Shown here: in pieces, positions 1 to 9,011 of the stretch
How positions within the stretch are numbered: the first letter of the stretch is position 1
Layout: the number at the start of each line of letters is the position of its first letter
Source of the DNA: OFTM10 sp964344055
GTDB taxonomy: Bacteria > Actinomycetota > Acidimicrobiia > Acidimicrobiales > Aldehydirespiratoraceae
Direction of reading: 5' to 3'
Assembly (NCBI GenBank): GCA_964344055.1
Contig: CAYFLT010000003.1
Span: 84,388 to 148,387 of the forward strand
Length of the DNA stretch: 64,000 bases
Made by a program: the position numbers and the translations under genes
The notes under the pieces: generated by a model
The model's database searches: none
What the model saw: the letters and a program-made list of their open reading frames with translations, nothing else
What the model was told of the DNA's origin: nothing

Positions 1-436
1 TGACCGCGGCGGCCGTGACGCCCGACTGCTTGATCCCGGTGAGGGTGCCCTGCCGCCCTGGTTCGACGGTCTCGGCGATCAGCAGGTTGGTCGCCGGGTT
101 GCCGAGCCCCTGGGCCAGGCCCGACACCGCCCCGGAGAGGAGGAGCAGGGGGATGTTGTCGGCCATACCCAGGATCGCCATGCCGACCGCGCTCAGGGCC
201 AGTACGGCGATGACACCCCGGCGGGGGCCGATCCGGTCGGCCCAGCCACCCGTGAACGGAGCCGTCACTGCGCCGACGAGCGTGTTCACCGCTCCCGTCG
301 CCCCAAGCATGAAGCGGCTCAGCTCCAGATCGTCGATGATCGGAGACGCGAGGATGCCGAGCGCGAACATCTGGAAGGTCGCGGCGGACATCGTCAAGAG
401 GAGCAACGCCGCGAGCGGCGCGTTGCGAGCGCGCAT
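1..436 (-). CDS. MFS transporter, N-terminal part (cut by window edge)
   Basis: Reading the minus strand from an ATG at 436 gives 145 residues with no stop before the window edge. The product begins MRARNAPLAALLLLTMSAAT and shows alternating hydrophobic helices. The helix 2-3 loop GGWADRIGPRRG matches the MFS signature (G-x3-D-R-x-G-R-R). About four membrane helices are visible out of the usual twelve. The gene is divergent from the adenosine deaminase gene with 46 bp between starts. The substrate cannot be told from this fragment. The family call is firm; the start is the first plausible ATG and could differ slightly. Confidence 0.8.
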   Translation of the reverse strand, partial: MRARNAPLAALLLLTMSAATFQMFALGILASPIIDDLELSRFMLGATGAVNTLVGAVTAPFTGGWADRIGPRRGVIAVLALSAVGMAILGMADNIPLLLLSGAVSGLAQGLGNPATNLLIAETVEPGRQGTLTGIKQSGVTAAAV

Positions 437-471
437 CGCGGCGACGCTACAGCTTGACGCCGCACCAGAGT

Positions 472-477
472 TACCCT
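472..477 (+). promoter_or_regulatory. Putative -10 box of adenosine deaminase gene (near-leaderless)
   Basis: TACCCT fits the actinobacterial TANNNT -10 pattern and ends 6 nt before the ATG at 483, placing transcription start at or next to the start codon. No Shine-Dalgarno sequence precedes the gene. No convincing -35 is present at 17-18 nt spacing. Confidence 0.35.
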
Positions 478-482
478 GCGGT

Positions 483-1601
483 ATGGAAACCCACATCAGC
501 GGCCCGGACGTCGGGCCACCCACGCCTGAGCGCATCCGCCGGGCACCGAAGGTCCTGCTCCACGACCATCTCGACGGAGGGCTGCGCCCCGAAACGATCA
601 TCGAGCTGGCCGACGAGACCGGCTACACCGATCTGCCGACCAGCGATCCGGCCGAGCTCACCACCTGGATGCTGCGCGGCGCGAACCGCAAGGACCTCAC
701 GCTCTACCTGGAGACTTTCGCCCACACCGTCGGGGTGATGCAGACCCGTGAGGCGATCCATCGGGTGGCGCGGGAGTGTGCCGAGGACCTCGCCGCCGAC
801 GGCGTGGTGTACGCCGAGATCCGATTCGCCCCCGAGCTCCACACCGAGAAAGGGCTCGACATCGACGAGGTGCTCGACTGTGTGGTGTCCGGCTTCGAGG
901 ACGGCTCCGCGGGGACCGATCTGACGATCCGGGTGATCTGCTCCGCGATGCGACACCTCGACCGAGGACTCGAGATCGCCCAGGCTGCGGTGCGGTGGCG
1001 GGACAAGGGTGTGGTCGCATTCGACATCGCCGGACCCGAGGACGGCTTCCCTCCCGACGACCACCTTCTCGCCTTCCAGTACTGCCAGCGGCAGAACTTC
1101 CACATCACGATCCACGCCGGTGAGGCCTACGGTCCGCGATCGATCTGGAAAGCGATCCAGTTCTGCGGAGCCGAGAGGCTCGGTCACGGGATCCGGATCA
1201 TCGAGGACATCGAGCGGCACCCCGACGGGGACCGCACCCTCGGCCGGCTCGCCCACTTCCTGCGCGACCGGCGGGTGCCGCTCGAGGTCTGTCCGACCAG
1301 CAATGTCAACACCGGCGTGGTCGATCGATTCGAGGACCATCCCATCGACGAACTGGTCCAGCTGCGGTTCCGCGTCACCATCAACACCGACAACCGGTTG
1401 ATGTCGGGCGTCACCATGACCTCGGAGATGGCCGCGTTGGTGGACGCCTTCGGCTACGGCTGGGATCGACTCCGCTGGCTCGCCGTCAACGGCATGAAGT
1501 CGAGCTTCCTCCCGTTCCGGGACCGGCTCCAGATCATCGAGCAGATCATCAAACCCCGGTACGCGCCCCTCGAGGCCTGGCAGGACGAGCCACCCATCTG
1601 A
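483..1601 (+). CDS. add: Adenosine deaminase
   Basis: A 372-aa cytosolic zinc enzyme that hydrolyses adenosine or deoxyadenosine to inosine or deoxyinosine in purine salvage. Family landmarks are in order: the metal-binding HDH of HDHLDGG (H27, H29), IHAGE with H211 and the acid E214, RLGHGIR, CPTSNVNTG, and INTDNRLMS near the C-terminus. The last motif has D-N where animal enzymes have D-D; the D-N form is common in actinobacterial enzymes. The reading frame is open upstream into antisense of the MFS gene, but homology starts only at the ATG at 483, just after METHISGPDV. Length fits the family. Confidence 0.93.
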   Translation: METHISGPDVGPPTPERIRRAPKVLLHDHLDGGLRPETIIELADETGYTDLPTSDPAELTTWMLRGANRKDLTLYLETFAHTVGVMQTREAIHRVARECAEDLAADGVVYAEIRFAPELHTEKGLDIDEVLDCVVSGFEDGSAGTDLTIRVICSAMRHLDRGLEIAQAAVRWRDKGVVAFDIAGPEDGFPPDDHLLAFQYCQRQNFHITIHAGEAYGPRSIWKAIQFCGAERLGHGIRIIEDIERHPDGDRTLGRLAHFLRDRRVPLEVCPTSNVNTGVVDRFEDHPIDELVQLRFRVTINTDNRLMSGVTMTSEMAALVDAFGYGWDRLRWLAVNGMKSSFLPFRDRLQIIEQIIKPRYAPLEAWQDEPPI

Positions 1602-1635
1602 TCGGCCCGCCCACCTCTCCACCACCGTTGGTCGG

Positions 1636-1641
1636 TATGGT
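1636..1641 (+). promoter_or_regulatory. Putative -10 box of M16 peptidase gene (leaderless)
   Basis: TATGGT (TANNNT) ends exactly 7 nt before the A of the ATG at 1648, so predicted +1 coincides with the start codon. There is no Shine-Dalgarno sequence. This is one of several identically spaced cases in the window. Confidence 0.45.
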
Positions 1642-1647
1642 CCACCC

Positions 1648-4610
1648 ATGAGAACGGGGCGGTGGACCGTCGGACTGGTCGTGGGTGCGCTCATCGCTGG
1701 TGCCTGTAGCCAGCTCACACCCGAAGAGCTCTCCGAAAAGTACTCGACCGGGGATCTGGACAACCTCATTCCCGACGACGACGACGCAAGCGGCGACGAC
1801 ACCGGGGACCCAGGCGGCGACGATGGCGACTCGGGTGGCGATGGCGACACCGGTGGCGGTCCGATCGCACCGGTCGTCCCCGATCCCGATCCCACGCCGC
1901 TGGAGAGCGATCCCGACGTGCTGATCGGGCAGCTCGACAACGGCCTCGTCTATTACCTTCGCACCAACGACTCCCCGGGGTCGGCACTCGACCTCCGACT
2001 GGCCGTCAACGCCGGGTCGATGCAGCAGGCCGTGCCGGACAGTGGCGGCGCTCATTTCCTCGAGCACATGCTCTTCAACGGCACCGAACAGTTCCCTGGC
2101 AACGAGCTCGATCGTGCACTCCAGCGCCTGGGCATCGAGTTCGGCCCGGAACTCAACGCGTTCACGAGCTACGACGAGACGGTCTACATCCTCCGGGCCA
2201 GCACCACCGATGACGTCGCCGTCACCACGGCCCTCGACGTACTCGCAGAGTGGGCGTCCGCCGCGATCATCGATCCCGACGAGGTCATCGCGGAGCGTGG
2301 CGTGGTTCGTGACGAACTGCGCCAGCGCAAGGAATCCGTCGACGGGATCATCTTCGACGAGTTCGAACGCATCTACACCGCGGGGACCCCCTACGAGGGT
2401 TTCGGGGTGATCGGCGACCCGGAGAAGATCGAGACGACCGAAGCACCACCCCTCCGGGCCTACTACGACCGCTGGTATCGCCCCGACAACATGGCGGTGA
2501 TCATCGTCGGCGATCTCCCGGTGCGGGAACTGGAGAGGATGGTCGAAGCCCGATTCGCCGACCTCGGAGCACGCGGGAACGATCACCCCGAGCGAACCGA
2601 CATCGTCGTCGAGGTCTCGCCGGACCCGTTCGCCGACATCGTCACCCACCCCGAGAACGTCGTCGACAACCTCTCTGTCGACATCCCGGTGAACGGGTGG
2701 GACACCGGGACCGCCGGTGGAGCCGAGTTGCTCGTGTGGGAAACGCTCATCGCGGACATGGTCTCCACCCGCCTCACCGACGCCTGGTTCGCCGGCGAGC
2801 TCGAGCTGGACCAGGAGCCGTGGTTCGGGGAGTTCTCGATCAATCGGGGCCTCCGGTACNNNNNNNNNNACTTCGGGAGCAACCTCCAGGGCCCCGACCT
2901 CGCCGCGGCCCTGGAGCAGTACCTGGGCGTTCTTCGGGGGGCGGCCGAAGGCTTCACGCAGTCCGAACTCGACGCGGCGGTCGAGAACTACTCCGCCGGT
3001 CTGGATGCGTGGGAGGACTCGCTCGGCACCACCCAGGACTGGGAGTACGCCCAGGCCTACACCTCGGCCTTCCTGTCGGCCGCGCCGCCGGAGGCCCCGC
3101 GCGACACGATCGCTCGCGAACGCCACCTGCTCACCCGCGTGACCACCGGGCTGCTCGCATCCCACTGGGCCTGGATGCTCGAAGTGGGCGGACCGATCAT
3201 CGTGGCCGTCGGGGCCGACGAATCCACCCTGCCGACCGTTGATCAGATGCTCGACATCGCCCTCTCGGCCGCCGCCACCGGTCCGACCGAAAGCGGTCCG
3301 GAGATCACTTCGCTGATGGATCCCCCGGCACCGGTCGATCCGGTCGACACAACCCGGGCCAACAACCCCGAGTGGTACACGTGGGAGTTCGCGAACGGCG
3401 CCGCGGTGGTGTTCCGGCCGACCACGATCTCCGAGAACGGTTTCGTGGTCTATGCCGAAGGACTCGGCGGCTACTCGATCATGGCTGAGGGCGCGGCTGC
3501 GCTCACCGGACTCGCGGTCGACGCCGTGTCGCAGTCGGGGATCGGCGAGATCGGTCCGGGCGAACTCGATCGGTTCCTGGCGGACAAGTCGGTGAGCCTC
3601 AGTCCGTTCATCGACCTCGTCTCCGAAGGGTTCACCGGGTCGGCCACCACCGAGGACGCCGAGATCCTCTTCCAGCTGCTCCACCTCCTGGTCACCGAAC
3701 CGCGGGTCGACGACGTCGCCTTCAACAGCGCCACGGCCAATGGCGAGAACCTCCAGCAGCTCGCCGAGAGCGACCCGGCCACCGCCGCCGCGGAGGAGCT
3801 CGGCAATCTCATCTACGGCGACGGGCGATTCAGCTTCGTGCCCACCGACGCCCAGCTCGACGCGGCGACCCCCGCCGACCTTCTGGAGGTCTACGAATCG
3901 AGGCTCGGCGGAGTGGACGATCTCATCGTGTCGATCGCGGGAGATCTCCATCCCGACGACGTCGAGTGGTTCGCCACCCGCTACATCGGCACCTTGCCCG
4001 ATCGTCCCGTCGACACGTTCGCGGACGTCCGACCCGATGGTCCCGATGCGGTGGGCCGGCGAGAAGTCGGTCTCGCCGCCGGCACCGCGAACGGCGGCAT
4101 CGAGATGCTCTGGACCACCGAACGAGAGTGGACCGACGAGACGGCCATGACGGCCGCTGTGCTCGAGCGGATCATCTCCAGCCGGATCCTCGACACCGTC
4201 CGAGAAGAGTTGGGAGCGTCATATGGCGGGTGGGCCTCCATCACGCCGATGGTCGCCCCCGACAGCCGCCTCGACGCCCTCGTCACCGTCGACGGTGACC
4301 CGTCTCGCATCGACGAGATCCGCACCACGGTGCTACGGGAGCTGGAGGAGCTCGCCACCGACGGCCCGACCGACGACGAGTTCGAGCGGGCTCGATCNNN
4401 NNNNNNNTGGGAAACGACTACGACTTCTTCGACAACTGGACGTTGATGATCGAGGCGCTCGAGGTCCAGCGTGACGCGAACACCGAGATAGTCACCACCT
4501 GGGCCCGGCACGGCCTGCTGCGCGACACCACCACGAACGACGTCCGGACCTTGGCCGCGGAGCTGTTCGGTCCAGGGCTCTACCTCGAGGTGACCCGCAC
4601 CAACGGGTGA
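1648..4610 (+). CDS. Secreted lipoprotein M16-family zinc peptidase
   Basis: A predicted exported peptidase of the pitrilysin/M16 family. The N-terminus carries a lipoprotein signal with lipobox LIAGAC, followed by an Asp/Gly-rich linker (about residues 45-75). The inverted zinc motif is HFLEH (H136, E139, H140), with a downstream ERGVVRDELRQ segment supplying the distal Glu. A second, non-catalytic M16-like half follows, giving the two-lobed architecture. Two 10-N runs interrupt the gene. The first keeps frame. The second changes it: sense coding resumes as GNDYDFFDNWTLMIEAL and runs to TGA at 4608-4610, so the real missing length is not 10. Total about 985 aa. It starts leaderless and sits alone between add and upp. 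Confidence 0.88.
2860..2869. other. Run of 10 N (assembly gap) in M16 peptidase gene
   Basis: The gap falls after the codons for GLRY. The downstream frame FGSNLQG continues correctly at the nominal gap length, but the true length is unknown. Confidence 0.95.
4398..4407. other. Run of 10 N (assembly gap) in M16 peptidase gene, frame-changing
   Basis: Reading through the nominal gap gives a spurious short end near 4446. The correct frame after the gap encodes a normal M16 C-terminus ending at 4610. The real missing length therefore differs from 10 by a non-multiple of three. Confidence 0.95.
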
Positions 4611-4632
4611 CGCCTCGGCCCCCCTGGCGTGG

Positions 4633-4638
4633 CATGCT
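4633..4638 (+). promoter_or_regulatory. Putative -10 box of upp (leaderless)
   Basis: CATGCT keeps the conserved A2 and T6 of the -10 hexamer and ends exactly 7 nt before the GTG at 4645. No Shine-Dalgarno sequence is present. The first base departs from TANNNT, so the call is weak. Confidence 0.3.
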
Positions 4639-4644
4639 CGGGGG

Positions 4645-5268
4645 GTGCAGGTCACCGTCACCGATCATCCCCTCGTCGCCGACCGTCTGACCCAACTGCG
4701 GGCCCGCGAATCCGATCGTCCGGCATTCCGGCGAGCCCTTCGGGAGCTCAGTGGTTTCCTCGTGTACGAAGCCACACGCGACCAGGCGATCCATCCGATC
4801 GAGATCGACACACCGATGGGCCCCACCGTCGGTGCCCGGGTGACCGATGTCCCGATACTCGTGCCGGTCATGCGGGCCGGGTTGGGAATGCTCGACGCTG
4901 CCCTGGATCTGCTCCCGGACGCGAGGACCGGCTTCGTCGGCCTGAAACGCGATGAGGAAACCCTCCTGCCCCACGCCTACGTCAACACCGTGCCGGATGC
5001 CCTCGGCGGCCGAGACGTCATGGTTCTCGACCCCATGCTCGCCACCGGAGGCTCGGCGATCCACTCCTGCGAGACTCTCCGGTCATCCGGTGCGGGCACG
5101 ATCACCCTGGTCTGCGTCCTGGCGTCGCCAGAGGGGATCGATGCGGTGCGGCTCTCCGACACCGTCGACCACGTGGTCACCGCGGCGATCGACGAGAGCC
5201 TCAACGACATCGGGTTCATCCTGCCCGGGCTGGGCGACGCCGGTGATCGTCAATTCGGCTTGCACTGA
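4645..5268 (+). CDS. upp: Uracil phosphoribosyltransferase
   Basis: A 207-aa cytosolic enzyme that joins uracil and PRPP to make UMP (pyrimidine salvage). Visible family motifs are PVMRAGLGMLDA (uracil/PRPP region), the PRPP loop in DPMLATGGSA, and the C-terminal signature PGLGDAGDRQFG that binds uracil. Length is typical. The start is GTG, with no Shine-Dalgarno sequence and a -10-like box 7 nt upstream. A dehydrogenase gene begins 2 nt after the stop, so the two are probably one transcript. Confidence 0.95.
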   Translation: MQVTVTDHPLVADRLTQLRARESDRPAFRRALRELSGFLVYEATRDQAIHPIEIDTPMGPTVGARVTDVPILVPVMRAGLGMLDAALDLLPDARTGFVGLKRDEETLLPHAYVNTVPDALGGRDVMVLDPMLATGGSAIHSCETLRSSGAGTITLVCVLASPEGIDAVRLSDTVDHVVTAAIDESLNDIGFILPGLGDAGDRQFGLH

Positions 5269-5270
5269 CG

Positions 5271-6197
5271 ATGGCCGAACGTCATCTGGTGGCCGTGGAG
5301 CCCGACACCCGACCGGCGATGCACGCAGTGCTCGTCGAAGCCGTGGAGGACGCGGGGGGCGCCGTCGTGCCGATCGAGGACGCCAGCGCGCTCGTGTTCG
5401 CTGATCCGATGGCTGCCGATTCCTTCCCCTCACTCATCGCCCGCGGCGCCGGGATCGAGTGGATCCAGCTCCCCTACGCGGGAATCGAGACGTTTGCCCA
5501 CCACCTGGACACCGACCATCAGTGGACCTGTGGCAAGGGTGTCTACGCACCACCGGTGGCCGAGTGGATCATCACCGCACTGCTCACCGCGTTTCGCGAC
5601 ATCCCGCGGTACGTCCGGGCCACCTCCTGGCCGCGCCAGGACGGGCGCAACCTCCTCGGTGCCCGCCTGCTTCTGATCGGTGGTGGCGGCATCGCCGAGT
5701 CGTTGATCAGCTTGCTGGCCCCTTGGGGTTGTGAGCTCATCGTGGTGAACCGCAGTGGGCGACCGGTCGAGGGCGCCACTCGAACGATCACATCCGATCA
5801 GTTGCTCGACCATGTCGGCTCGGTGGACGCGGTGATCGTGGCGGCGGCCCTCACCGCGGAAACCACCGGCATCGTCGACGCCGACCTGCTCGGTCGGATG
5901 AGCGACGACGCGTGGCTGATGAACGTGGGCCGCGGTGGCCATGTCGTGACCGACGACCTCGTGGCGTCCCTCCGGAGCGGCTCGATCGCGGGCGCGGTGC
6001 TCGACGTCACCGACCCGGAACCCCTCCCCGACGGGCATCCCCTCTGGGGCCTCGACAACTGCGTCATCACACCCCACGTCGGCAACACGCCGGAGATGGG
6101 GCTTCCGCTGATCGCCGACCGGGTCCGCGAGAACGTGACCCGGTGGATCGCAGGCGATCCACTCGTGGGCCCGGTCGACGTGGAGCTGGGCTACTAG
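5271..6197 (+). CDS. D-isomer-specific 2-hydroxyacid dehydrogenase family protein
   Basis: A 308-aa NAD(P)-dependent oxidoreductase of the D-2-hydroxyacid dehydrogenase family. The Rossmann loop is LLIGGGGIAESL. The C-terminal signature MNVGRGGHVVTDDLVASL leads to DVTDPEPLPDGHPLW and VITPHVGNT, carrying the catalytic Arg/Glu/His of the family. The substrate cannot be assigned; the short catalytic domain resembles glyoxylate/hydroxypyruvate-reductase-like members. It begins 2 nt after upp, implying cotranscription without an obvious pathway link. Confidence 0.88.
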   Translation: MAERHLVAVEPDTRPAMHAVLVEAVEDAGGAVVPIEDASALVFADPMAADSFPSLIARGAGIEWIQLPYAGIETFAHHLDTDHQWTCGKGVYAPPVAEWIITALLTAFRDIPRYVRATSWPRQDGRNLLGARLLLIGGGGIAESLISLLAPWGCELIVVNRSGRPVEGATRTITSDQLLDHVGSVDAVIVAAALTAETTGIVDADLLGRMSDDAWLMNVGRGGHVVTDDLVASLRSGSIAGAVLDVTDPEPLPDGHPLWGLDNCVITPHVGNTPEMGLPLIADRVRENVTRWIAGDPLVGPVDVELGY

Positions 6198-6213
6198 TCC
6201 TGTGACCAACGAG

Positions 6214-6219
6214 TAGCCT
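6214..6219 (+). promoter_or_regulatory. Putative -10 box (near-leaderless start of the gene at 6228)
   Basis: TAGCCT fits TANNNT and predicts +1 at about 6226, two bases before the ATG at 6228. No Shine-Dalgarno sequence is present. Confidence 0.35.
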
Positions 6220-6227
6220 CGCACCCC

Positions 6228-6911
6228 ATGCTCGATCACGTGTTCACCGATGCGATCGGAGCGCTCCGCGACGCATTCGAGACCGCCCGGCTCGAGCGAC
6301 AGGCCTTCGAGGAGCGCTTCCAGAGCGATGTGTTGCTCGGCGACGTGATGTGGCAGACCTCCTACGGGCTGCCGGGCGAGGGTCTGCCACCACGTGTCCA
6401 GGCCGACATCAGTTGCGGATGGCCGACCTGGTCCCAGACCGCGTACCGCAGCTGGTACGTCGACGAAGAGTTCACCGAGCCCCCCAGGATCGAGATCGAG
6501 ATCGTCTTCCGCCGCCAACGACTCACGTCGTTCCCCGAGCCGGCCGTGCTCGTCGACGCTCTACCCGTCGAGTCGCCGCGGTTGGGCGAGGATGCACTGA
6601 CCCGCAGTGGTCCCACAGTGGAGTCGATCTACGGGTCCGATCTCGACGACGCCGAGTACGCGATCGAGATCAGCTACGAGGGGGCCTACGAACTCAACGA
6701 GTCGGGCCTGGCGGACGGATCGACGCTCGACGAGCACTTCGGGTCGCTCGGCGGTTGGATCGCGGCCACCCTCGTCACCGTCGGCGATCTCCCTCTCGAC
6801 GGCACCTCAACCGACTACCGCGGGTCGACAACTGGCTCGTCCAGGAGACGCCGGATGGCGCTGGGGGTCTTCCCGATGTGGCGACGGAGCGCGTTGGCCA
6901 TGTGCGCGTGA
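6228..6911 (+). CDS. Hypothetical protein, unrecognised
   Basis: A 227-aa acidic soluble protein with no signal peptide or membrane segment and no family I recognise. It starts MLDHVFTDAIGALRDAFETA, a predicted helix, followed by a strand-rich region with many aromatic residues such as CGWPTWSQTAYRSWYVDEEF. Coding character is good to about residue 195. The last 30 residues (from STTGSSRRRR) lie antisense to the 3' end of the AraC gene and look like non-native, Arg-rich sequence. The true C-terminus may therefore be earlier, or a small frameshift may hide its stop. The -10-like box just upstream supports the start. Confidence 0.6.
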   Translation: MLDHVFTDAIGALRDAFETARLERQAFEERFQSDVLLGDVMWQTSYGLPGEGLPPRVQADISCGWPTWSQTAYRSWYVDEEFTEPPRIEIEIVFRRQRLTSFPEPAVLVDALPVESPRLGEDALTRSGPTVESIYGSDLDDAEYAIEISYEGAYELNESGLADGSTLDEHFGSLGGWIAATLVTVGDLPLDGTSTDYRGSTTGSSRRRRMALGVFPMWRRSALAMCA

Positions 6912-7615
6912 TCGTAGAAGCCGGTGTCCAGGGCCACCGAGTGGAGATCTCGTGCCCCCTCAGAGATCTGGTGGACTGCGGCACGGACCCTCAGTTGCGT
7001 CCGGTAGGCCGAGATGGTCACTCCGGTGACGTCTCGGAAGACCCGACTCAGGTGGTGAGGCGAGCTCCCCACCGCGCGGGCGAGATCGGGAAGGCCCCAA
7101 TTCAGTGCGTAGTGAGCGGCGAGGAACTCCTCGGCGTCGGCCACCAGCGCCCGGTGACGGGACGAACCGCTCGGACGACCACGATTCCCTGCGATGAATC
7201 CGCTGAGCAACCGCGACACGGTCTCGTCGGCACCCAGTTCGCAGCCCTGTCCCCTGTGAGCATGGCGGACCAGTTGGCGAAGGGTGAGATCTGACTCGAC
7301 CCGGTTGACCACCGAAGCCACCGGAAAGCGATCGGTTCGCGAGTCGAGGAAGGGGTCCACGAACTCCGGTGTCAATGCGACGAACAGGCACTCGTCGCCG
7401 CCACCACCCGGATGGCTCACCCGCTGGACGTCACCCCTGCTGATCAACAGCACCACGGTCGGTGCGGCGACCGTGCGCTCGGAACCGACATGGCGGACGA
7501 AGTACCCCGAGGTGGGGAACACGAGCGTGTACTCCGACTCCGCCTCCTCCTCGCTGAGACCCGGAGGGTGAGGACCGCAGACGGTCTGGCCGGCGGAGAT
7601 GCTGGCCGTCTGCAT
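6815..7615 (-). CDS. AraC/XylS-family transcriptional regulator
   Basis: A 266-aa regulator. An N-terminal cupin-like sensor half (about residues 20-100) precedes a C-terminal double helix-turn-helix DNA-binding domain. The latter is seen in LPDLARAVGSSPHHLSRVF and VALDTGFYDHAHMANALRRH, ending in the family's GKTPSAIRR. The ATG at 7615 is given; an in-frame GTG at 7627 has an AGAAGG 9 nt upstream and is a good alternative start. The gene diverges from an MFS exporter across about 170 bp, so control of that exporter in response to its substrate is a reasonable inference. Its 3' end overlaps the convergent gene ending at 6911. Confidence 0.87.
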   Translation of the reverse strand: MQTASISAGQTVCGPHPPGLSEEEAESEYTLVFPTSGYFVRHVGSERTVAAPTVVLLISRGDVQRVSHPGGGGDECLFVALTPEFVDPFLDSRTDRFPVASVVNRVESDLTLRQLVRHAHRGQGCELGADETVSRLLSGFIAGNRGRPSGSSRHRALVADAEEFLAAHYALNWGLPDLARAVGSSPHHLSRVFRDVTGVTISAYRTQLRVRAAVHQISEGARDLHSVALDTGFYDHAHMANALRRHIGKTPSAIRRLLDEPVVDPR

Positions 7616-7784
7616 CAGTGGCGTCACCGTCAACACCCTTCTGAGGGTACTCAGCCACCGGACCCTGTCCGGATCCGACTGACCCACACCCGTACATTGC
7701 GCACCAACGTCCAAGCGGACGGGGGAAAGGGCGTCGAAACTCGACGGGCCGGTACAACCGCGGGTCGAAACGAAGGAGGATTCG

Positions 7785-8990
7785 ATGCGAGGCGACCCAC
7801 TAGGAGGCGGCTTCTGGAAGGTCTGGACCGCCTCGACTGCGTCGAACATCGGCGACGGAATCGTCGTGGCCGCCCTGCCACTCCTCGCCGCCGAGCTGAC
7901 CCGGGAACCGATCGGGATCGCGGCCACCACGATCGCGATCCGGCTCCCGTGGCTGGTCTTCGGCCTCTTCGCGGGAGTCATCGTCGATCGCACCGACCGC
8001 CTACGGCTGATGATCGTCACCGACTTCGGACGGGCGATGGCCTTCGTGGCCCTGGCCGTCGTGGTCGCCACCGGGAACATGACCCTCGCCATCCTCTACG
8101 TCGCGGTCTTTGCGATCGGTGTCCTCGAAACACTCTTCGACACGGCGTCCATGAGCATCACACCGGTCCTCGTCCGCAGCGACCAGCTGGAGCGGGCCAA
8201 CGCCCGGCTGAACGGCGCCCAGATCGCCGCGAACGAGTTCGTCGGCCCACCCCTCGGCGGTGCCCTCTTCGCGGTCGGCCTCTCACTGCCGTTCGGGGTC
8301 AACGCGGCCACGTTCGCCGTGTCGACGGTGATCTTGTTGACCGTCGCCGGGAACTTCAGGCCGAGCCGCACGTCGCAAGGCTCGGTCGTCGAGGACATCA
8401 GGGTCGGCTTCGGCTACGTGTGGAGGGAGCCACTCATCCGTGCCTTCGCCATCGGGGCCGGCTGCATCAATCTCGGGTTCACCGCGGCCGCCGCGGTGCT
8501 CGTGCTCCACGCTCAGGACAACCTCGGTCTCGACGCGTTCGGCTTCGGCCTCCTGCTGGCATCCGCAGCCGTCGGCGGCGTGGTCGGTGCCCAACTGGCG
8601 CCTGCCGTGATCGTCCGGCTCGGACGGCGGCGGAGCGTGCTGTGGTCGGTGGCCGCCCTGGCCGGCGGTGTCGGTGTGATGGGCGTCGCGAGCACGTTGA
8701 CGCTCGCCGCGGTCGGATTCGTCCTCTTCGGATTCGCCGGAGAGGTCTGGAACGTCGTCTCGATGACCTATCGCCAGTCCGTGACTCCAGACGAATTGAT
8801 GGGTCGGGTCATGGCGGGGTTTCGGGTTATCGCCTACGGGGCCTTCCCGATCGGCGCTGCCTGTGGGGGCGTCATCGCCTCACTCACGACGATCAGGAGC
8901 ACGTTCGGCTTCGGCGGCGTGGTGATCGCCCTTCTCGTCCCCTATCTGTACCGCACGACCGCGACCCACGATCTCGACGCGTCGATCTGA
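7785..8990 (+). CDS. MFS transporter (MFS_3/EntS-like exporter)
   Basis: A 401-aa membrane protein with the twelve-helix MFS layout. The opening FWKVWTASTASNIGDGI, the loop GVIVDRTDRLRLM between helices 2 and 3, and GHxGxxx-type later loops match the MFS_3 drug/siderophore exporter group. A strong Shine-Dalgarno sequence AAGGAGG precedes the ATG at proper spacing. The divergent AraC-family gene is the likely regulator. The substrate cannot be stated; an efflux role is inferred from subfamily style. Confidence 0.88.
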   Translation: MRGDPLGGGFWKVWTASTASNIGDGIVVAALPLLAAELTREPIGIAATTIAIRLPWLVFGLFAGVIVDRTDRLRLMIVTDFGRAMAFVALAVVVATGNMTLAILYVAVFAIGVLETLFDTASMSITPVLVRSDQLERANARLNGAQIAANEFVGPPLGGALFAVGLSLPFGVNAATFAVSTVILLTVAGNFRPSRTSQGSVVEDIRVGFGYVWREPLIRAFAIGAGCINLGFTAAAAVLVLHAQDNLGLDAFGFGLLLASAAVGGVVGAQLAPAVIVRLGRRRSVLWSVAALAGGVGVMGVASTLTLAAVGFVLFGFAGEVWNVVSMTYRQSVTPDELMGRVMAGFRVIAYGAFPIGAACGGVIASLTTIRSTFGFGGVVIALLVPYLYRTTATHDLDASI

Positions 8991-9011
8991 CGCCGAGTCG
9001 AGGCCGGGCGC

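Noticed and set aside
1549..3951. 800-codon open frame on the minus strand
   Set aside because: It is antisense to the M16 peptidase gene with its HFLEH motif and has Arg/Gly/Val-rich composition typical of shadow frames in high-GC DNA.
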